Shown in pieces: positions 23,317 to 35,864 of a stretch of DNA of 64,000 nt (its first letter is position 1; every line of letters begins with the position of its first letter). The DNA is from Gerris lacustris (taxonomy: Eukaryota > Arthropoda > Insecta > Hemiptera > Gerridae), in NCBI GenBank assembly GCA_951217055.1, contig OX578276.1:17591430-17655429 (forward strand). The letters are read 5' to 3'. The notes under the pieces were generated by a model. That model had not been told where the DNA came from and did not search any database. It saw only the letters and a program-made list of their open reading frames with translations. A program made the position numbers and the translations under genes.

Positions 23317-23960
23317 TATTTTATCTCCAGTATGGAGAAAAAGTTATGATTTTAAATAAGTTTAGAGGGACTAAAGTAAGTCTTTTCATCCCTGAGCTCA
23401 AAAAGTAGGGAGAAAAAGTAAAATTAGGGCGAAAAACTAAAGTAGGGCAAAAAAGTAAAGATTGCAACTTAATTATTTTATAAATAGTTGAAAATTTATG
23501 GCTAATGTAATGAAGTTGTTGAAATCAGGTTGGCGACACTTGCTTTTTCGACAATGATTATCTTTGTTTATAACCTGCATCTAAATAACCTTCTATTTGA
23601 GTTTAATTCCAATTCTTATTTGTTTTTTATATTGAATCTCTTATATCTGCTATTAAAAGTGCTAATAATTATTGTTATTTATTAAAATAATAAATAAAAA
23701 CTGTGCAATGGACGATAATGTGTATTTTCTTCCTACTGGAGATAAAATATTGTATGTACCTCGTGAGTAAAGTGCCATTATTCCCCTCGCGAAAATTATC
23801 TCCCTCGGCTGCGCCTCGGGAGCTATTTATGGTTATTCCCTCGGCTTCGCCTCGGGTTTTAGGGACCATGGTTCCTTCGGCTTCGCCTCAAGAACCAACT
23901 TTTTCAGTCAGAGAATAATGGCTTACTTTACTCCCTAGGTGCATAAATAACTATATATGT
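23317..23960 (+). repeat. Compound foldback with CTCGGCTTCGCC hairpins, copy 1
   Basis: Two parts. About 23317-23749 has inverted ends TTTATCTCCAGTA and TACTGGAGATAAA. About 23750-23960 is a palindromic piece (TATGTACCTCGTGAGTAAAG against TTTACTCCCTAGGTGCATA) carrying three copies of a CTCGGCTTCGCCTCGGG-like motif. Copy 2 is at 27755-28375. Confidence 0.75.
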
Positions 23961-23999
23961 GTTCCAAGTCAATACTGAAAACGAAAAATTTGTTTATAT

Positions 24000-24990
24000 G
24001 TAAGGGTTTTCATGAAGCAGTAGTTTTTATAAAGATGATGAGAAAAACCCAATCTTAATAAATATCCCTGCTTGTTCTTAAACCACTAAACATTATATTA
24101 TTTATTTTACAGGGTGTATAATTTTTTTAATCTTTTAAAAACCGAGGAACAATAAAAAACATACAAGAATAAACTACACTTATTGTTGATGGTATCAACG
24201 AATTTAATTTAGGAATTAGGTTTCTAAATATATTATTTTCTCAAAACTGTTGAGGTGTATTTGATAGTTCTTTTCCAATTATGTGTAAATATTAATTACT
24301 TCCTATTCTAAAAAAAACAAAAAAAAACGTTTCATTCTTATGTCATTAGCTCATTTTTTTTTTATTTGAAATTATTTTATTTTCAGAAAATAAACCAAAA
24401 ATTTAATAATTAATACGTCTTTTAGAATTCTGAACTTCTCGCTATCTTTTAATGTTATTATTATAGAACTTAGTGTACTAAAATACAATGATTTCATATT
24501 TGCGTTTCGAAAAAATAGCATTAAATTTTGTTTAGTGTTAATTTGACACACGTATAATAATATATGACTACTTTCTTAAATCAAAATAGCCGATTGAAAA
24601 AATCCTTTCACTAAAAGGATGAGAAAATACTAACTTGATGGTTCCAGTGCAATTTGTTGCACAGACATCGCTATGATAAATGTTGCAGAAAACCCATCTA
24701 CAACATTTCTTGGTCATAGACGTATAGTTCGAGGGGTTTCAGAGATATCGTGATCAGGTCAGCCAGTTAATGGTTACTGGTTAGTGGAATTTGGATTTTA
24801 TGTATAATGAAAGATGACGTAAGTTTGGAAACCAGTATAGATGAAGTTAAGAACAGAATTTGTCCTTGAACGCGCTTCTGGGTGGAACAGCTGACATTGC
24901 CCTAATTCTTTCTTATTACTTGTTTACATTTTGCATCTCGCAGTCTCTAGTCTTGACTCCTGTCCACACTCGTGTATATTTATAATAACT
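24000..24990. other. No gene seen
   Basis: AT-rich intronic DNA without recognisable features. Confidence 0.4.
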
Positions 24991-24996
24991 AATATA

Positions 24997-26400
24997 CAGG
25001 GTAGTCCAAAAGTCTCCCCCTCCCCCCCCCCCCCCCCCCCCCTCATAAATTTTGAACTTTTTGAGATAAATTAATGAAACTTGGGGGATCCGTACCAAGT
25101 AAAGAGAAGTTTGTTTTCATGCAATCGTGCACTAGAGGCAACCACCCACTTTCACAGGCTACCCAACTTCAAAATTTCAAATTGGTGAGTATATTTTTGA
25201 TAGAATATTTGGATTCTATGGTGAAAAATAATAAAATTTTACTTGTAACTTTTTTTTCTATCTCCAATATTTTACCCCTTACAGGAGGTCAAAGATAACA
25301 AAATAGTCAAATAATTTCAAGATAAAAAGAACTTTTTATATACTACGTTTTTAAATTTTCTGTTGAATCGTATGTAATGTTGATAATATAATTGTTATTG
25401 TTATATAATATATAATGTTAGTAAAAAAAAATAGTTCCGAATTTATTTACTTCACATAAATGACAACCATCCAGAGAGCTGATCTTAAACCTATGAAAGG
25501 ATAAATCTTTGTACAACGGATCTCCCCAACACCAAATCTAAAGCATGCCATCGATATATTTCAAATAATATGATCGATAAATAATATAATCGATATTTCC
25601 TGTTTTGCTGTCTCAATGTTTATCTATCACAAATTTGAGACTTATCAAAATGAAGATTGCGTAAATATTGGATATGGCAAAACAAATAAAATAACTGGCG
25701 GATTTTTTCCGAACTAACTTTCCGCACAGCAAAATTTGCTGAAAACTAATTAAATTCTGCTGAAAGATGGCTAAAAGTATTAAAATAATGCATTGTCATC
25801 GTGTTCTGGGCTATGCTAAAAGTTTCAAATATCTAGCTATTCGGGAAGTTAGTTAGAAATCGATTGCCAGATTTGTAAACAAACAAACAAACAAACAAGA
25901 ATGCAAGCTAATAAAAACGTATTAATTAACTCTTATATCGTTATAAAATCTAAAAGGTTTGGAATAAATTAATGAAACTTGGGGGATCTGGAACATGTAA
26001 AGGAAAGTGTGTATTCATCCACTCGCGTACTGGGAGCAACCACTAATTTTGCCCCATATTGGGGGCAAAATATTAGAGATAGAAAAAAGTTAGAAGTAAA
26101 ATATTCTTATTTTTCACCGTAGAATCCAAAACTGCTATAAAAAATATACACTCCTATTAAAAGTTGGGTGGCTTGGGGGCAAAATAGGTGGTTGCCCCTA
26201 CTGCGCGATTTCATGAAATTAAACTTCTTTTTACATGGTGCAGATCCCCCAAGTTCCATTAATTTATTTCAAACCGTTTAGAATTTATAACGATATGAGT
26301 GCTATTATTTTACTATTTTCGGAAGAGTTATTATGCTATCTTTGCCCCCCTATAGGGGGAAAAATATTATAGATAGAAAAAATATTTGCATGTAAAGTGT
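24997..26400. mobile_element. CAGGGTGGTCC foldback element, broken copy
   Basis: Left end TA then CAGGGTAGTCCAAAAGTCTC and a C run, then AATTAATGAAACTTGGGGGA; more of the same family at about 25945-26390. The middle is occupied by repeat copy 2 (25312-25918). Complete relative at 41998-43051. The right terminus is not seen. Confidence 0.7.
25312..25918 (+). repeat. Dispersed repeat, copy 2 of 2
   Basis: Same-direction copy of 20203-20845, separated by about 5 kb. It lies within the disrupted foldback element, so at least one of the two moved or duplicated after that element arrived. Confidence 0.85.
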
Positions 26401-26414
26401 TATTACTTTTCACA

Positions 26415-26780
26415 GTATTTTACATGAAGTATTTTCCTCTGCGTGACTTCTTTTCCTCTACATGGCGTATTTTCCTCTACATTACGTATTTTCCACTGCA
26501 TGACGTATTTTCCACTACATGACGTATTTTCCGCTATATGTCGTATTTTCCACTACATGACGTATTTTCCTCTACATGTCGTATTTTTCACTACATGACG
26601 TATTTTCCTCTACATTATGTATTTTCCTCTACATTACGTATTTTCCACTGCATGACGTATTTTCCTCTACATGAAGAATTTTCCTCTGCATTATGTATTT
26701 TCCTCTTGATGACGAATTTTTTTTTACATGGCGTATTTTCCTCTACACGACGCATTTTTCTCAACATGACGCATTTGTTT
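26415..26780. repeat. 19-bp minisatellite, about 18 copies
   Basis: Degenerate units of TTTTCCTCTACATGACGTA. The period is not a multiple of three, and the long apparent reading frame across it is a by-product. Confidence 0.9.
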
Positions 26781-26799
26781 AACGAAATGTCAGACCCTT

Positions 26800-27590
26800 A
26801 TTTTTGAGAGATGGTTTTTTGAGGCTTCCCTATATTTTTCCTGTGTTGTGATTATTACTCATAACATAACTGGAAAGATTCAAATTTTTTGGGGTTGGGT
26901 CAGATATCAGGTTCTTTATAGATAGACAGACAGACAAGCAAACAGACAAAAGCAGGAAATCTTATTAGTTATTAGGGTCGTCGGTTGTGCCCACATACAC
27001 CCTAACAATCAATCACTGTCTGTTTAAGCTGAGTATAAATTAAGCACGACCTGATTGATTTTAATTGAGATTTGGAAGTTTGGTCGTTACCTGACAATAC
27101 ATAACAATACAATATATCACAATTTATGATTCTAAAATGGCCACTTTCAAAGGTGGTGGATATTTATTTTGTAATATAGCACGATGTGATGAAAGCTCTT
27201 AAAACGTAGATTTATATATATATTTAAGATATATTTATAATTTTTAATATTTAAATAAACACAATAAATATTATGTAAAATTGATTTATAATGATTATGA
27301 ATAACGATTCATTTTTTCATAATGGCAATTTAGTAAGATTAGTAAGATATTGGTTACTATTTAAACAAAAAAAATAATTCAGCATCAAAGCTATTGAAGC
27401 GCACCTATATTAAGAATGAACTTTTCTGCGTTTAAAAGTTTAACCTTTGTAACCTTATATTCAAACTTGATTTTCAATGGTTATTTTTCATGTTCGCATA
27501 TTATAATAGCCTTCAAACTTCCATTCTCAGGGTCTTTTATTTTATTAAATATAACTTTTTAATAAAAACACATGATTTTATACATGACAT
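26800..27590. other. No gene seen
   Basis: AT-rich intronic DNA. A short ACAGACAGACAAGCAAACAG run lies near 26928. Confidence 0.4.
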
Positions 27591-27594
27591 CATT

Positions 27595-27765
27595 TATTAT
27601 ACATACATTTGACACAGCCTGCCAATTAGTGGGGTACTTAGCTTGCTCGCATCCTATATCGAGTTTAATTTACTTTTGTTTTGTAATTACGACAATCGTT
27701 TCCATTTATTTGAAATTTGTCAAAATTGTTTTATTATTTTACATGAATAAAAGTATTTATCTCCA
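27595..27765 (-). mobile_element. GCTTCC-family fragment
   Basis: Matches the inner part of the element at 51617-52807 (around 52118-52270), including GCCAA.T.GTGG, AGCTT.CTCGCATCCTAT and TTACATGAATAAAA. Fragment only. Confidence 0.55.
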
Positions 27766-28375
27766 GTAGAGACGAAATGTAACTTTTCAGGGCTAGTTTA
27801 CAGGTAATAATGTTGGTCTTTTCATCCCTGTTCTTAAAAACGGGAAAATAATGTGAAAACAGGGAAATAATGTAAAAACGGGATTATAATCCATGTTCGC
27901 CAACCTAATTATTTTGTAAATAGTAGAGAATGAATAGCAATTGTAGTGAATTGATTGAAATCAGGTTGGCAACACTGCTTTTAAACTCCCAGCTGTATTG
28001 CGAGTCATTCTACGATGTTTTGTTTACTATTGCTTAGCTTTCGTTGAACTTTATTTTTTTTATTACTTTAAAAGTGATTACTAATTGTTTTAAATCATTT
28101 AAATAGTTTATATTATTTAATTTCTGTATTAAATTCGTTTAATAAAGAAATACAAATGTTTTCTTTGTTGAATAAATCTTATATAGCGCTTTTTCTGGAG
28201 ATAAAATGTTGTATGTACCTCGAGAATAATGCATTAATTCCCTTGTTATAATTATCTCCCTCGGCTTCGCCTCGGGAATTAGTTGCCTTGATTCCTTCGG
28301 CTTTGCCTCAGGAATCAACTCAGTCACGCGGGAAATAATATCTTACATTATTCCCTAGGTGCATAAATAACTATT
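27755..28375 (+). repeat. Compound foldback with CTCGGCTTCGCC hairpins, copy 2
   Basis: Same layout and direction as 23317-23960: CATCCCTG near 27821, AAATCAGGTTGGCAACACTG near 27957, TGGAGATAAAATGTTGTATG near 28195, then two CTCGGCTTCGCCTCGGG-like motifs and CCCTAGGTGCATAAATAACT. Confidence 0.75.
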
Positions 28376-28603
28376 ATTTAGTAATACTTCTCATGTGAGT
28401 AGATATTGGAAATAATAAATTGGACAAGTATGTGCTTTCAGGACACACAAAGGATCCGTAGGCTTACAGACTGACAGATACCGATGAAACTAACAATAGA
28501 TTAATATCTATATATCTACCACCTAAATTTCATCAAAATTGACGAATAGTTTTTTAGACATGTTGGTTCTGGTTCGCAAAAAAGATTGGACGACAGACAG
28601 ATA

Positions 28604-29066
28604 GTCCAGGAGATAGCGTGCAAAAAAGTATCTGACTAACATCAAGCTAGAATTTTGTATACAAATCAATCTTTTAGCGCCTTTTAAGAATTATGTGGTC
28701 GGCTAAGTTCGTCTGCGGGACATAGCTTGGCAATAGGCGTTTGAAAAAAACAAACCAAGAGAGCGGCCATGTCTCACCAATTATGGTGGACAATGTGATT
28801 TTCATGATCCTGAGTACATTATTAGTTAGTAGACCAAAAATCAAGTTGATGTTAATTTATCCCTTGACAGGTGACCACGTTGAATTTTAGTAATATTTGA
28901 ATAACTAACCTATCAAGTCTGAAAATAATATCGACTTGATTTTTGCTCCACTAACTAATTCTGTACTCCGACCACATATTCTTAAAATGCGCTAAAAGAT
29001 TGACTTGTATACAAAATTTTAGCTTGATGTTAGTCAGACACTTTTTTTCCACGCTATCTCCTGGAC
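28604..29066. mobile_element. Mariner-type MITE, TA target
   Basis: 463 bp with inverted ends GTCCAGGAGATAGCGTGCAA and its near-complement, flanked by TA. The subterminal CTGACTAACATCAAGCTA is also inverted. No transposase. A second copy at 32697-36000 is split by a hAT insertion. Confidence 0.85.
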
Positions 29067-29069
29067 TAA

Positions 29070-29740
29070 GAGTAAAAATATTCCCTGGTGTTTGAAAAGG
29101 ATTTCTGAATTTTTGAAAACGTGGAGGCATTAAAATATTTTTCGTTTTTCACAACCATTACAATGCTTCTGTTGCCTTCGGTAAGGAAGCAAAATGCATT
29201 TACAATAACTGTCCATAGCGACACAGGGACCTATAGTTCATATATTTTAGCTAAGCTATTTTTTTTTTTTTTTAGAAATAATACTACCTTAACCTTTATT
29301 TATGGAGGTTTAGAAAAACAAACCGTTTATTCTAAGAAAACGGCGATTTTTATATAAAAGAAATGATTACTAATGAACTAGTTCCGATTAAATTTCATAT
29401 GCTATTGTAGGAAATATATCTTACTCTATCAACGAGAGCGATCTACGGTCACTCTAGATTTAGAAGTATATTTCCGTATACTTTGTCCGAACCATGTGCT
29501 TGGCACGAGATTTAAGGAGTATCACGACAAGGAAATAAGATAAGCTGCCTACACGTGTTCGATAGTAGTAGTTGAAGATCTTAGTAATAGTACTAGACGG
29601 ATAGGACGACTTCAACTAGGACAACTAGACCTTATTTTAGGACCATTTTATTATCCCCAAGGTGGCGAGTTCCAAGCGACTTCTCACATCATGAAATGTA
29701 CATACACACTATACAATGTACCGAAGCAAGTATGGTGTGA
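29070..29740. other. No gene seen
   Basis: Intronic. Sequence near 29400-29640 is GC-richer but has no supported exon or repeat match. Confidence 0.4.
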
Positions 29741-29744
29741 TTAT

Positions 29745-29970
29745 TAGTGAGCTATGTAATTCAGCGTGGGGTCATACCCATGACCCTGAACCGCTCTTGG
29801 ACTCACAGATACAAATCAGAGCATCACTGTAGAGACAACTTCGCTCTGTTCCGCTCTCGATCCATAGATAAAAATCAGAGAATCATCACAAGTGATCGAA
29901 CCCTCAACCTTTTGTATGACCCTAGATTGATTAATAGCCTAGCTGACGGGACAGGCGCATATAACCCCCT
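29745..29970 (-). mobile_element. Possible tRNA-derived SINE
   Basis: On the minus strand, GTCCCGTCAGCTAGGCTATT (A-box-like, near 29955) precedes GGTTGAGGGTTCGATCACTT (B-box, near 29900) at tRNA-like spacing. The rest has no match in the window and the tail is unclear. Confidence 0.4.
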
Positions 29971-30334
29971 CAATCACGCCGGCTCTCGTTCATTTGTTAG
30001 AAATCATGAAGATGATAAAGGAAGTTTATGTGGGAAACGTGCTCCTTTTCGATAACCAATCCTTTTACACATCATGCGTCTCTTTCGTGTACATCTTTGC
30101 TGCCATTTAGTGGTAACTTATAGCCAAATATCCCCAGTGAATCGGGATGAATTCAAACAATATTTTTTATTGTTAAAGGCACACTTCGAAGTGCTGCTGA
30201 CCAACAGAGTAGCGAGCGAAAGCTGAAAACTAGTACCTAAAATCTGTCCGGATTTCCAGATCGTGTGTGTTCGAGGGGTTATTCACATCGAATTCATTCG
30301 GATGTCCAGATCCTATGTGCTACGGACTCTGGAT

Positions 30335-30585
30335 AAAATCTGGAAATCCAGACAGATTTCCCGGACAATATCTAGACATCAAAACTGATTTTCGGGATCT
30401 AATCCGAAAATCCGGATAATATTCAGAATTTAAGACTGATTTTCGGGATCTAATCCGGAAATCCGGATAATATTCAGAATTCAAGACTGATTTTCGGGAT
30501 CTAATCCGAAAATCTGGATAAATTCAGAATTCAAGACTGATTTTCGGGATCTAATCCGGAAATCCAAACAGATTTTCCGGATCTT
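30335..30585. repeat. 51-bp tandem repeat, 4 copies
   Basis: Units with GATTTTCGGGATCTAATCCG, AAATCCGGATAATATTC and AGAATTCAAGACT. Rich in CCGGAT/ATCCGG inverted hexamers, so single strands can fold. Confidence 0.9.
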
Positions 30586-30589
30586 CCAT

Positions 30590-31550
30590 ATATAGAGCCT
30601 TAAGAAATTATTCAATTGACTGAAAGTCGTCTCATTCGATTCAGCTCGATAAAATACGTATAAAAGGATACTTCACTCGAAACATTTTTTTAATGTTAAA
30701 CATTAATTTACTTGTTCTTCCCCCAAGAATTGGGGGAGATTTGGACAGAAATAGAAAAATTTGGGGACTTCATAGGCAAAGTCTTAAACCAAGCTCTTTT
30801 TTGTCTTAATTTTTAAGAAAATAAAGGTTGCTAATATGGTGGACTAAAAAATAATTCTTTAGTCAGCGTGAAATATTATTCACCGTTTGAAGTCTTTAAG
30901 AGCTATTATTACCATTTTTCCAGCATTTTTGAAACAAATAAGGCTGAAATAAGAGTATTACAAATATTTAAGATGCTTATGCTTATATTATGTTACATAA
31001 TTGGTCATATTTTGTATCCTATAATATAATTAATTTAAAGCTCTTTTAAGAAAGATAAAGAATAATAGTAAGTTTTTCCCCGACAAATAATTCCTGGTAG
31101 CCATATTGAAATCAAAAGAGCATATGCAACATTTTCAACGCGCGTTCACTATGGCCACATTACTACTTACGTCTCTTTTTAACCCGATTTAAAATTCCTT
31201 TGCTTTGAATGAAAATTGCAAAAGTTAGTTTTGTACTCGTATATCCTTAGGGACACAAGATCTTTGACTTTTTTTTTTTTATTTCGTCATAGTTGTAAAT
31301 AATTTAAGGAGAAGGTCATGGAATAATATATATAAATATATATAACCAAGAGAATGGCTGCGGATATTATGAGAATAATGATTACTTACTTTTATTACCT
31401 TCATTTTAATAGTAAAATCCATTCAAACAGATTTACCTTGTAATCATAAATGCACGATATGCCAATAAATAACATTTTATTTATCCTATTCAAAGATATA
31501 ATATAATATAAATTCCAAGAAACCATCGCTGAAATTTGTAATTGAGTATT
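30590..31550. other. No gene seen
   Basis: AT-rich intronic DNA; nothing supported. Confidence 0.4.
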
Positions 31551-31554
31551 TAGT

Positions 31555-32060
31555 TATGATATCTATCACTAGGGGTTAATTTACTACACATGAACTGAAG
31601 CTGGATCAGTGTTGCCTTATTTGAAAGAAAAGAAGAGGGAATGTAAATTTCTACTTGAAGACTTACAATTCTTAGAAATACAATGTTATAATTATGCGCC
31701 AAAAGATCGTAAGAATAAATTATTGAGTTTTAATGTTCTGTTATATTTTAAGCTTCGATATCTTGATGTTTAGCATTTTTCCTTGAGTAAATTTTTAATC
31801 TATTACTTATGGAATTTACCGCTAAGAGTTTATTTACTTTACATAAACTGGAGCTTGTTCAGAGAATCAGTGTTGCCTTATTTAAGAAAATTATAGTGAA
31901 TGTTAACTTTACTTGTTCTGTTCTAACAATTCTTAGAAATAAAATAAAAATATGCGTTATTTATAAACATTAAAAGACAGTGAGAGTAAATTATTGGGTC
32001 TGCATGGTAATATCATTTCTTCCCGTGAGTTACTTCTTCAATTTTTAGATTGTTTAAAAT
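31555..32060. repeat. Diverged tandem duplication, unit about 245 bp
   Basis: 31556-31800 and 31801-32060 share ATCAGTGTTGCCTTATTT, ACAATTCTTAGAAATA and TTTTTCCTTGA-type blocks in order. It lies just downstream of the exon at 32118-32596 on the gene strand. Confidence 0.65.
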
Positions 32061-32117
32061 GTTTCCTTGAAAAATATGACCAATTGATTAACAATAATAA
32101 ATTATATTGGGACTTAC

Positions 32118-32596
32118 GTGACATTGAGGTAGTCGAAAGAAACGACGAATCCCGGGGAATTGACTTTAGTCATTTCGACGAAGAGTTCTTGAAGAAAAGA
32201 ATTACTTTCGACTTGACCTGTTACTGATTCAGACGAAGTTTCATTTGCCTGCGTTTGTTGTATTTCAGCTGTATCGGCCAGAATACCGGACTTTAGAGAG
32301 TCTACGAGCTCCATGGATTTGACTGGATTCACAGCAAATGAAACGAATTCTGTGAAGAGCTTGCTGTGTTTGATTATGTGAGATATTCCGGTCTCTTCGG
32401 ATTCGTTCGACATTGTCTCCGGTGATGGCTTAATTTTTTCGCTCCCATGTGTTGCATTTGAAGACGCCGGATGTTTGCTCACAGGTACTGCGCTTGAAGA
32501 TGTCGGTGTCTTCAACGTACTCGTGGTAGACAAACCTGCCTTTTCAGTTGGTGGGTGAGATAAACAACCCAGAGCGAGACTCATCCACAACAAAAC
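32118..32596 (-). CDS. Large exon of a secreted, N-glycosylated protein, family unknown
   Basis: Best coding segment of the window. Acceptor TTTCATAG (AG at 32598-32597) and donor AC/GTAAGT (GT at 32117-32116); phase 0 in, phase 2 out, 159 codons. It opens VLLWMSLALGCLS, the hydrophobic core of a signal peptide, so the initiator and basic end should lie in an upstream exon; an internal ATG at 32584 is the fallback start. After the likely cleavage site, residues about 14-70 are Ser/Thr/Pro/Lys-rich; 75-150 look helical (IIKHSKLFTEFVSFAV, MELVDSLKSGILADTAEIQ). Sequons: NAT, NES, NET and NVT at the junction. GC is well above the flanks. No family recognised. Extracellular or secreted role inferred from the signal core and sequons only. 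Confidence 0.8.
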
Positions 32597-33355
32597 CTAT
32601 GAAACATAGAAACCAAGTATAAATAGATTATAAAATATAAAATTGAATTGAATATATAATATACCAAAACATGTGCCAAAAGGGGTTTAAGTTATAGTCC
32701 AGGATGATAGCGTGCAAAAAAATGTCTGACCAGGGCCGGATTTTCAATTTTCGGGCCCCCCCGCGAAAAACTCCAATGGGCCCCCAACCTACCCAGGCCA
32801 GGTCCTATTCGGAACGGGAGGGGGGAGAGTGTTTACTGGTTAGTGCACCGTAGAACCCGTCCTACACTATCGGTGAGCCTCGTGATGGCTTAAGAAAGTA
32901 AGAAAACTACACACTACAACCAAATTACACTCACCGCATTCATTCTTCATCTCAAATTCGCTTTTGAACTACCTCGCCGAAATAAGTAAGAGGTAATTGC
33001 CTAAAAAAAATTGCTTATTCCTAATTAGATCTTCAGGGTATCAATAATTCCAAAGTCAACCTATTTTTGGCTATATTTCACCTCCTACAGAGGCATCTTC
33101 AGGCCTAAAAGAAGATTTTTAAATTTTTATTTTTCATATCTAGATTAACATACATTTTCTTTATATAACATGTTGACATAACTTTTAACAATTTCCCCTA
33201 AACACTATGGTACACTATACTTGATATATTTTCTTAGTTTAGTTATTTTCTTTCATGACAATTCTCTTGCAAGGAAAGAAAATAAATTAAGTAATGGTTA
33301 GGAGATTTTGTTAAAGGTTAAGTCTACTGTTATGTTATTTTTTCATATTTATTGG

Positions 33356-34205
33356 AACTAAGTTCCTTATGGCACGTTACAGCGCCTGGAGCCCGGGAGT
33401 GAATCCGAAAAAAACACCGTCACAAAACTGAAATCGACCCATGTCGATAACTTGAGCCAAAGTTGACCGATGTGGAAGACATGTTTATTTTAGCAACGCT
33501 CGCGTAAACATTCGAATGTAAAACTGAAACTTTTGGACGGGAAAAATTCTAAATTATTCTATTCAATGAGACATACAACTTTTTTAAATTATTTTTTTTT
33601 AGTTAAATCAACACCGATACTGCTATGAAGTATTAATGATCGCTAAATTTATTAAAGCGGACCTAAACGTTTAAAATAGAGAAAACTACGTTTTAACCGA
33701 TATCTTACGTTCTAAAGTAACGAATTTTATAAAACGTCATACACAAAGTAAAGTAAAGTAAAATTGAAACAGGCATGTAAAATTTCAACCTGATACAAGC
33801 AGACGTTTTTGAGTAATAATTTTGATATTTTATAATATTTTAAATTAGTAGGCCGGGTAGGGGAAAACAATCCTGTTTCCCACCTACTGCCACTTCCTTT
33901 TTAACTATATCAACTCATCATGATTAATTTTTTTCTCAATATTCAATTCATAAGTATTTATTGCAAGGCACTCGCTTCAATGATATAAACAATGTTTTTC
34001 TCTTAATTTTGTCTTAACTCCGCTAGGTACAAACAGTTAATTACTTTTAATTTTGTCTCTTTTCTAACACCGCCATGTATAAGTAGATAGCATCGTAATC
34101 ATCGTATACTTAGTAGTGTGAATTTATAATTTGTATATTTAATGAAAAGAGTAAGGAACATCGTTCTTAACGGGTGTCCTGCGATGCCACACGTATTTTT
34201 TTAAA
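33356..34205 (+). mobile_element. GAACGAAGTTCC-family DNA element, copy 3
   Basis: Left end GGAACTAAGTTCCTTATGGC, right end TAAGGAACATCGTTCTTAAC followed by GGGTGTCCTGCGATGCCACA. It is the least interrupted copy in the window, about 850 bp. Confidence 0.8.
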
Positions 34206-35165
34206 AAAAGTGTTTCGTTTTGTTTAAAAGTTGTGTCAACATGTTATATAAAGATGTAAGTTAAAAGTTAATGCAGATATAAGAAATAAAATTTTTAAAA
34301 TCTTTTAGGCCTGAAGATGCCTCAAAGGAGGTGAAATATAGCCAAAAACGGATTGACTTTAAAGTTATTAATGCCCTAAAGACCTAAATAAGAATAATAA
34401 GCATAGTATGGAAATTAAGGCTAATATACTGCGAATATCTCTCAAATAAATAAAAATGCAATTAACCTCCTCACAACAACAACAATATTATACCGGGGGT
34501 CCTGTAACTACTCCCCTTCCATATTAACTTTTGTAATATTTCAAATAAAAAAAAAATCAAGCTTATCCGACAATGGGGTCTTCAATTTTTTTCGTTAGTC
34601 CTTTTCGAATACCTATTTTATCGTTTAGGTAAAATAAAAACTGAGCTGATTTAGTTATTATGTATAATGACCAGATATATGTATTATATATTAGGGCCGC
34701 TGAGAGGATTTCCGGGTCCAAGGGCAAGTTAGAATCTAGACCCCTTTGAACAAACAACGGCTGGGGGTCCGGGGGGTCCTCCCCCGGAGAATTTTTAAAA
34801 ATTTAAGTCCAAAAAGATGAGTTTTAAGGAATTTTGAGGGCAAGTTTGTCCTTACAGACATCCACCAAACGTACAGGAAAAGAGGTTTAGCGCGGGGCAA
34901 ATTTTGAAGTTTAACTAAGGTGGGCTAAAAAACACAAATAATTAAGTTGTTTTGTAGCTGGCAAGCTTAAAAATTGCATTAGAAGTAAAAAATGTAAAAT
35001 GTATCAGTTAATATGATTTGTCGGTCAGTTTCTCTCCTTTAAATTAGCATTGACCATATTGAATAAGGTGAAAACATCACAAAAATCTAAGTAACTAAAT
35101 GAAACAAAAAAATTCAAACTTCCGTATTCATGACACGTTAGGAAAAATTTTAAGTTTATCACAAT

Positions 35166-35376
35166 CAGTTGCGTACCTAGGGCAGTGGGCCCCTCGCCAA
35201 AAAAAAAGATAATTGAAACATTTGCGTTCAGCACTGAATGGGGCGCACTGACTAAGGTATATGAGTATAATTCCAGTTTAGATTTAATTATACTCTAAAG
35301 GGTCGACATTTTTTTATTTGTAGGCCCCCTGGCACCGGGGACGTGCCCGTAATTCGGGCCCATAGCTACGCCACTG
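35166..35376. mobile_element. Small hAT MITE
   Basis: Ends CAGTTGCGTACCTAGG and TAGCTACGCCACTG with perfect 8-bp duplication ATCACAAT (35158-35165, 35377-35384). 211 bp, with GGGCCC-rich subterminal parts. Confidence 0.9.
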
Positions 35377-35829
35377 ATCACAATATCCTTCTTGCCTTTT
35401 TTTTGTAAAAAATACCTTATTCAACATCTCTGACTGGGCCCCCCAGGACCGTGGGCCCCCCCGCACCGCGGGGGCTGGCGGTAGCTATATCCGGCCCTGT
35501 GTCTGACTAACATCAAGCTAGAATTTTCTATACAAGTCAATCTTTTAGCGCCTTTTAAGAATATGTGGTCATGTCTCACCAATTATGGTGGACAATGTGA
35601 TTTTCATGATCCTGAGTACAGAATTAGTTAGTAGACCGAAAATCAAGTTGATGTTAGTTTTTCCCTTGACAGGTGACCCCGTTGATTTTTAGTAATATTT
35701 GAATAACTATAACCTATCAAGTGTGAAAATTACATCGACTTGAGTTTTGGACTACTAACTAATTCTGTACTCAGGATCATGAAAATCACATTGTCCACTA
35801 TAATTGGGGAGACATGGCCGTTCTCCACC

Positions 35830-35864
<35 letters not shown>

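Larger units (their letters stand above)
32731..35499. mobile_element. hAT element nested in MITE
   Basis: Ends CAGGGCCGGATTTT and ATATCCGGCCCTG with perfect 8-bp duplication TGTCTGAC (32723-32730 and 35500-35507). G/C-rich GGGCCCCC stretches follow both ends. No intact transposase. It hosts two later insertions, 33356-34205 and 35166-35376. Confidence 0.9.

Noticed and set aside
26538..26807. 89-aa frame of repeating YFPLHDVFSS-like peptide
   Set aside because: 19-bp tandem repeat read through in one frame; no splice or start context.
29747..30055. 102-aa protein at 29747-30055
   Set aside because: Contains tRNA-like promoter boxes on the opposite strand, has no family resemblance, and fits a SINE better.
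32117..32593. Stand-alone 159-aa protein starting at TTG (32593) and stopping at TAA (32114)
   Set aside because: The stop lies in the GTAAGT donor and the TTG start lies just after a splice acceptor; the segment is better read as an internal exon.
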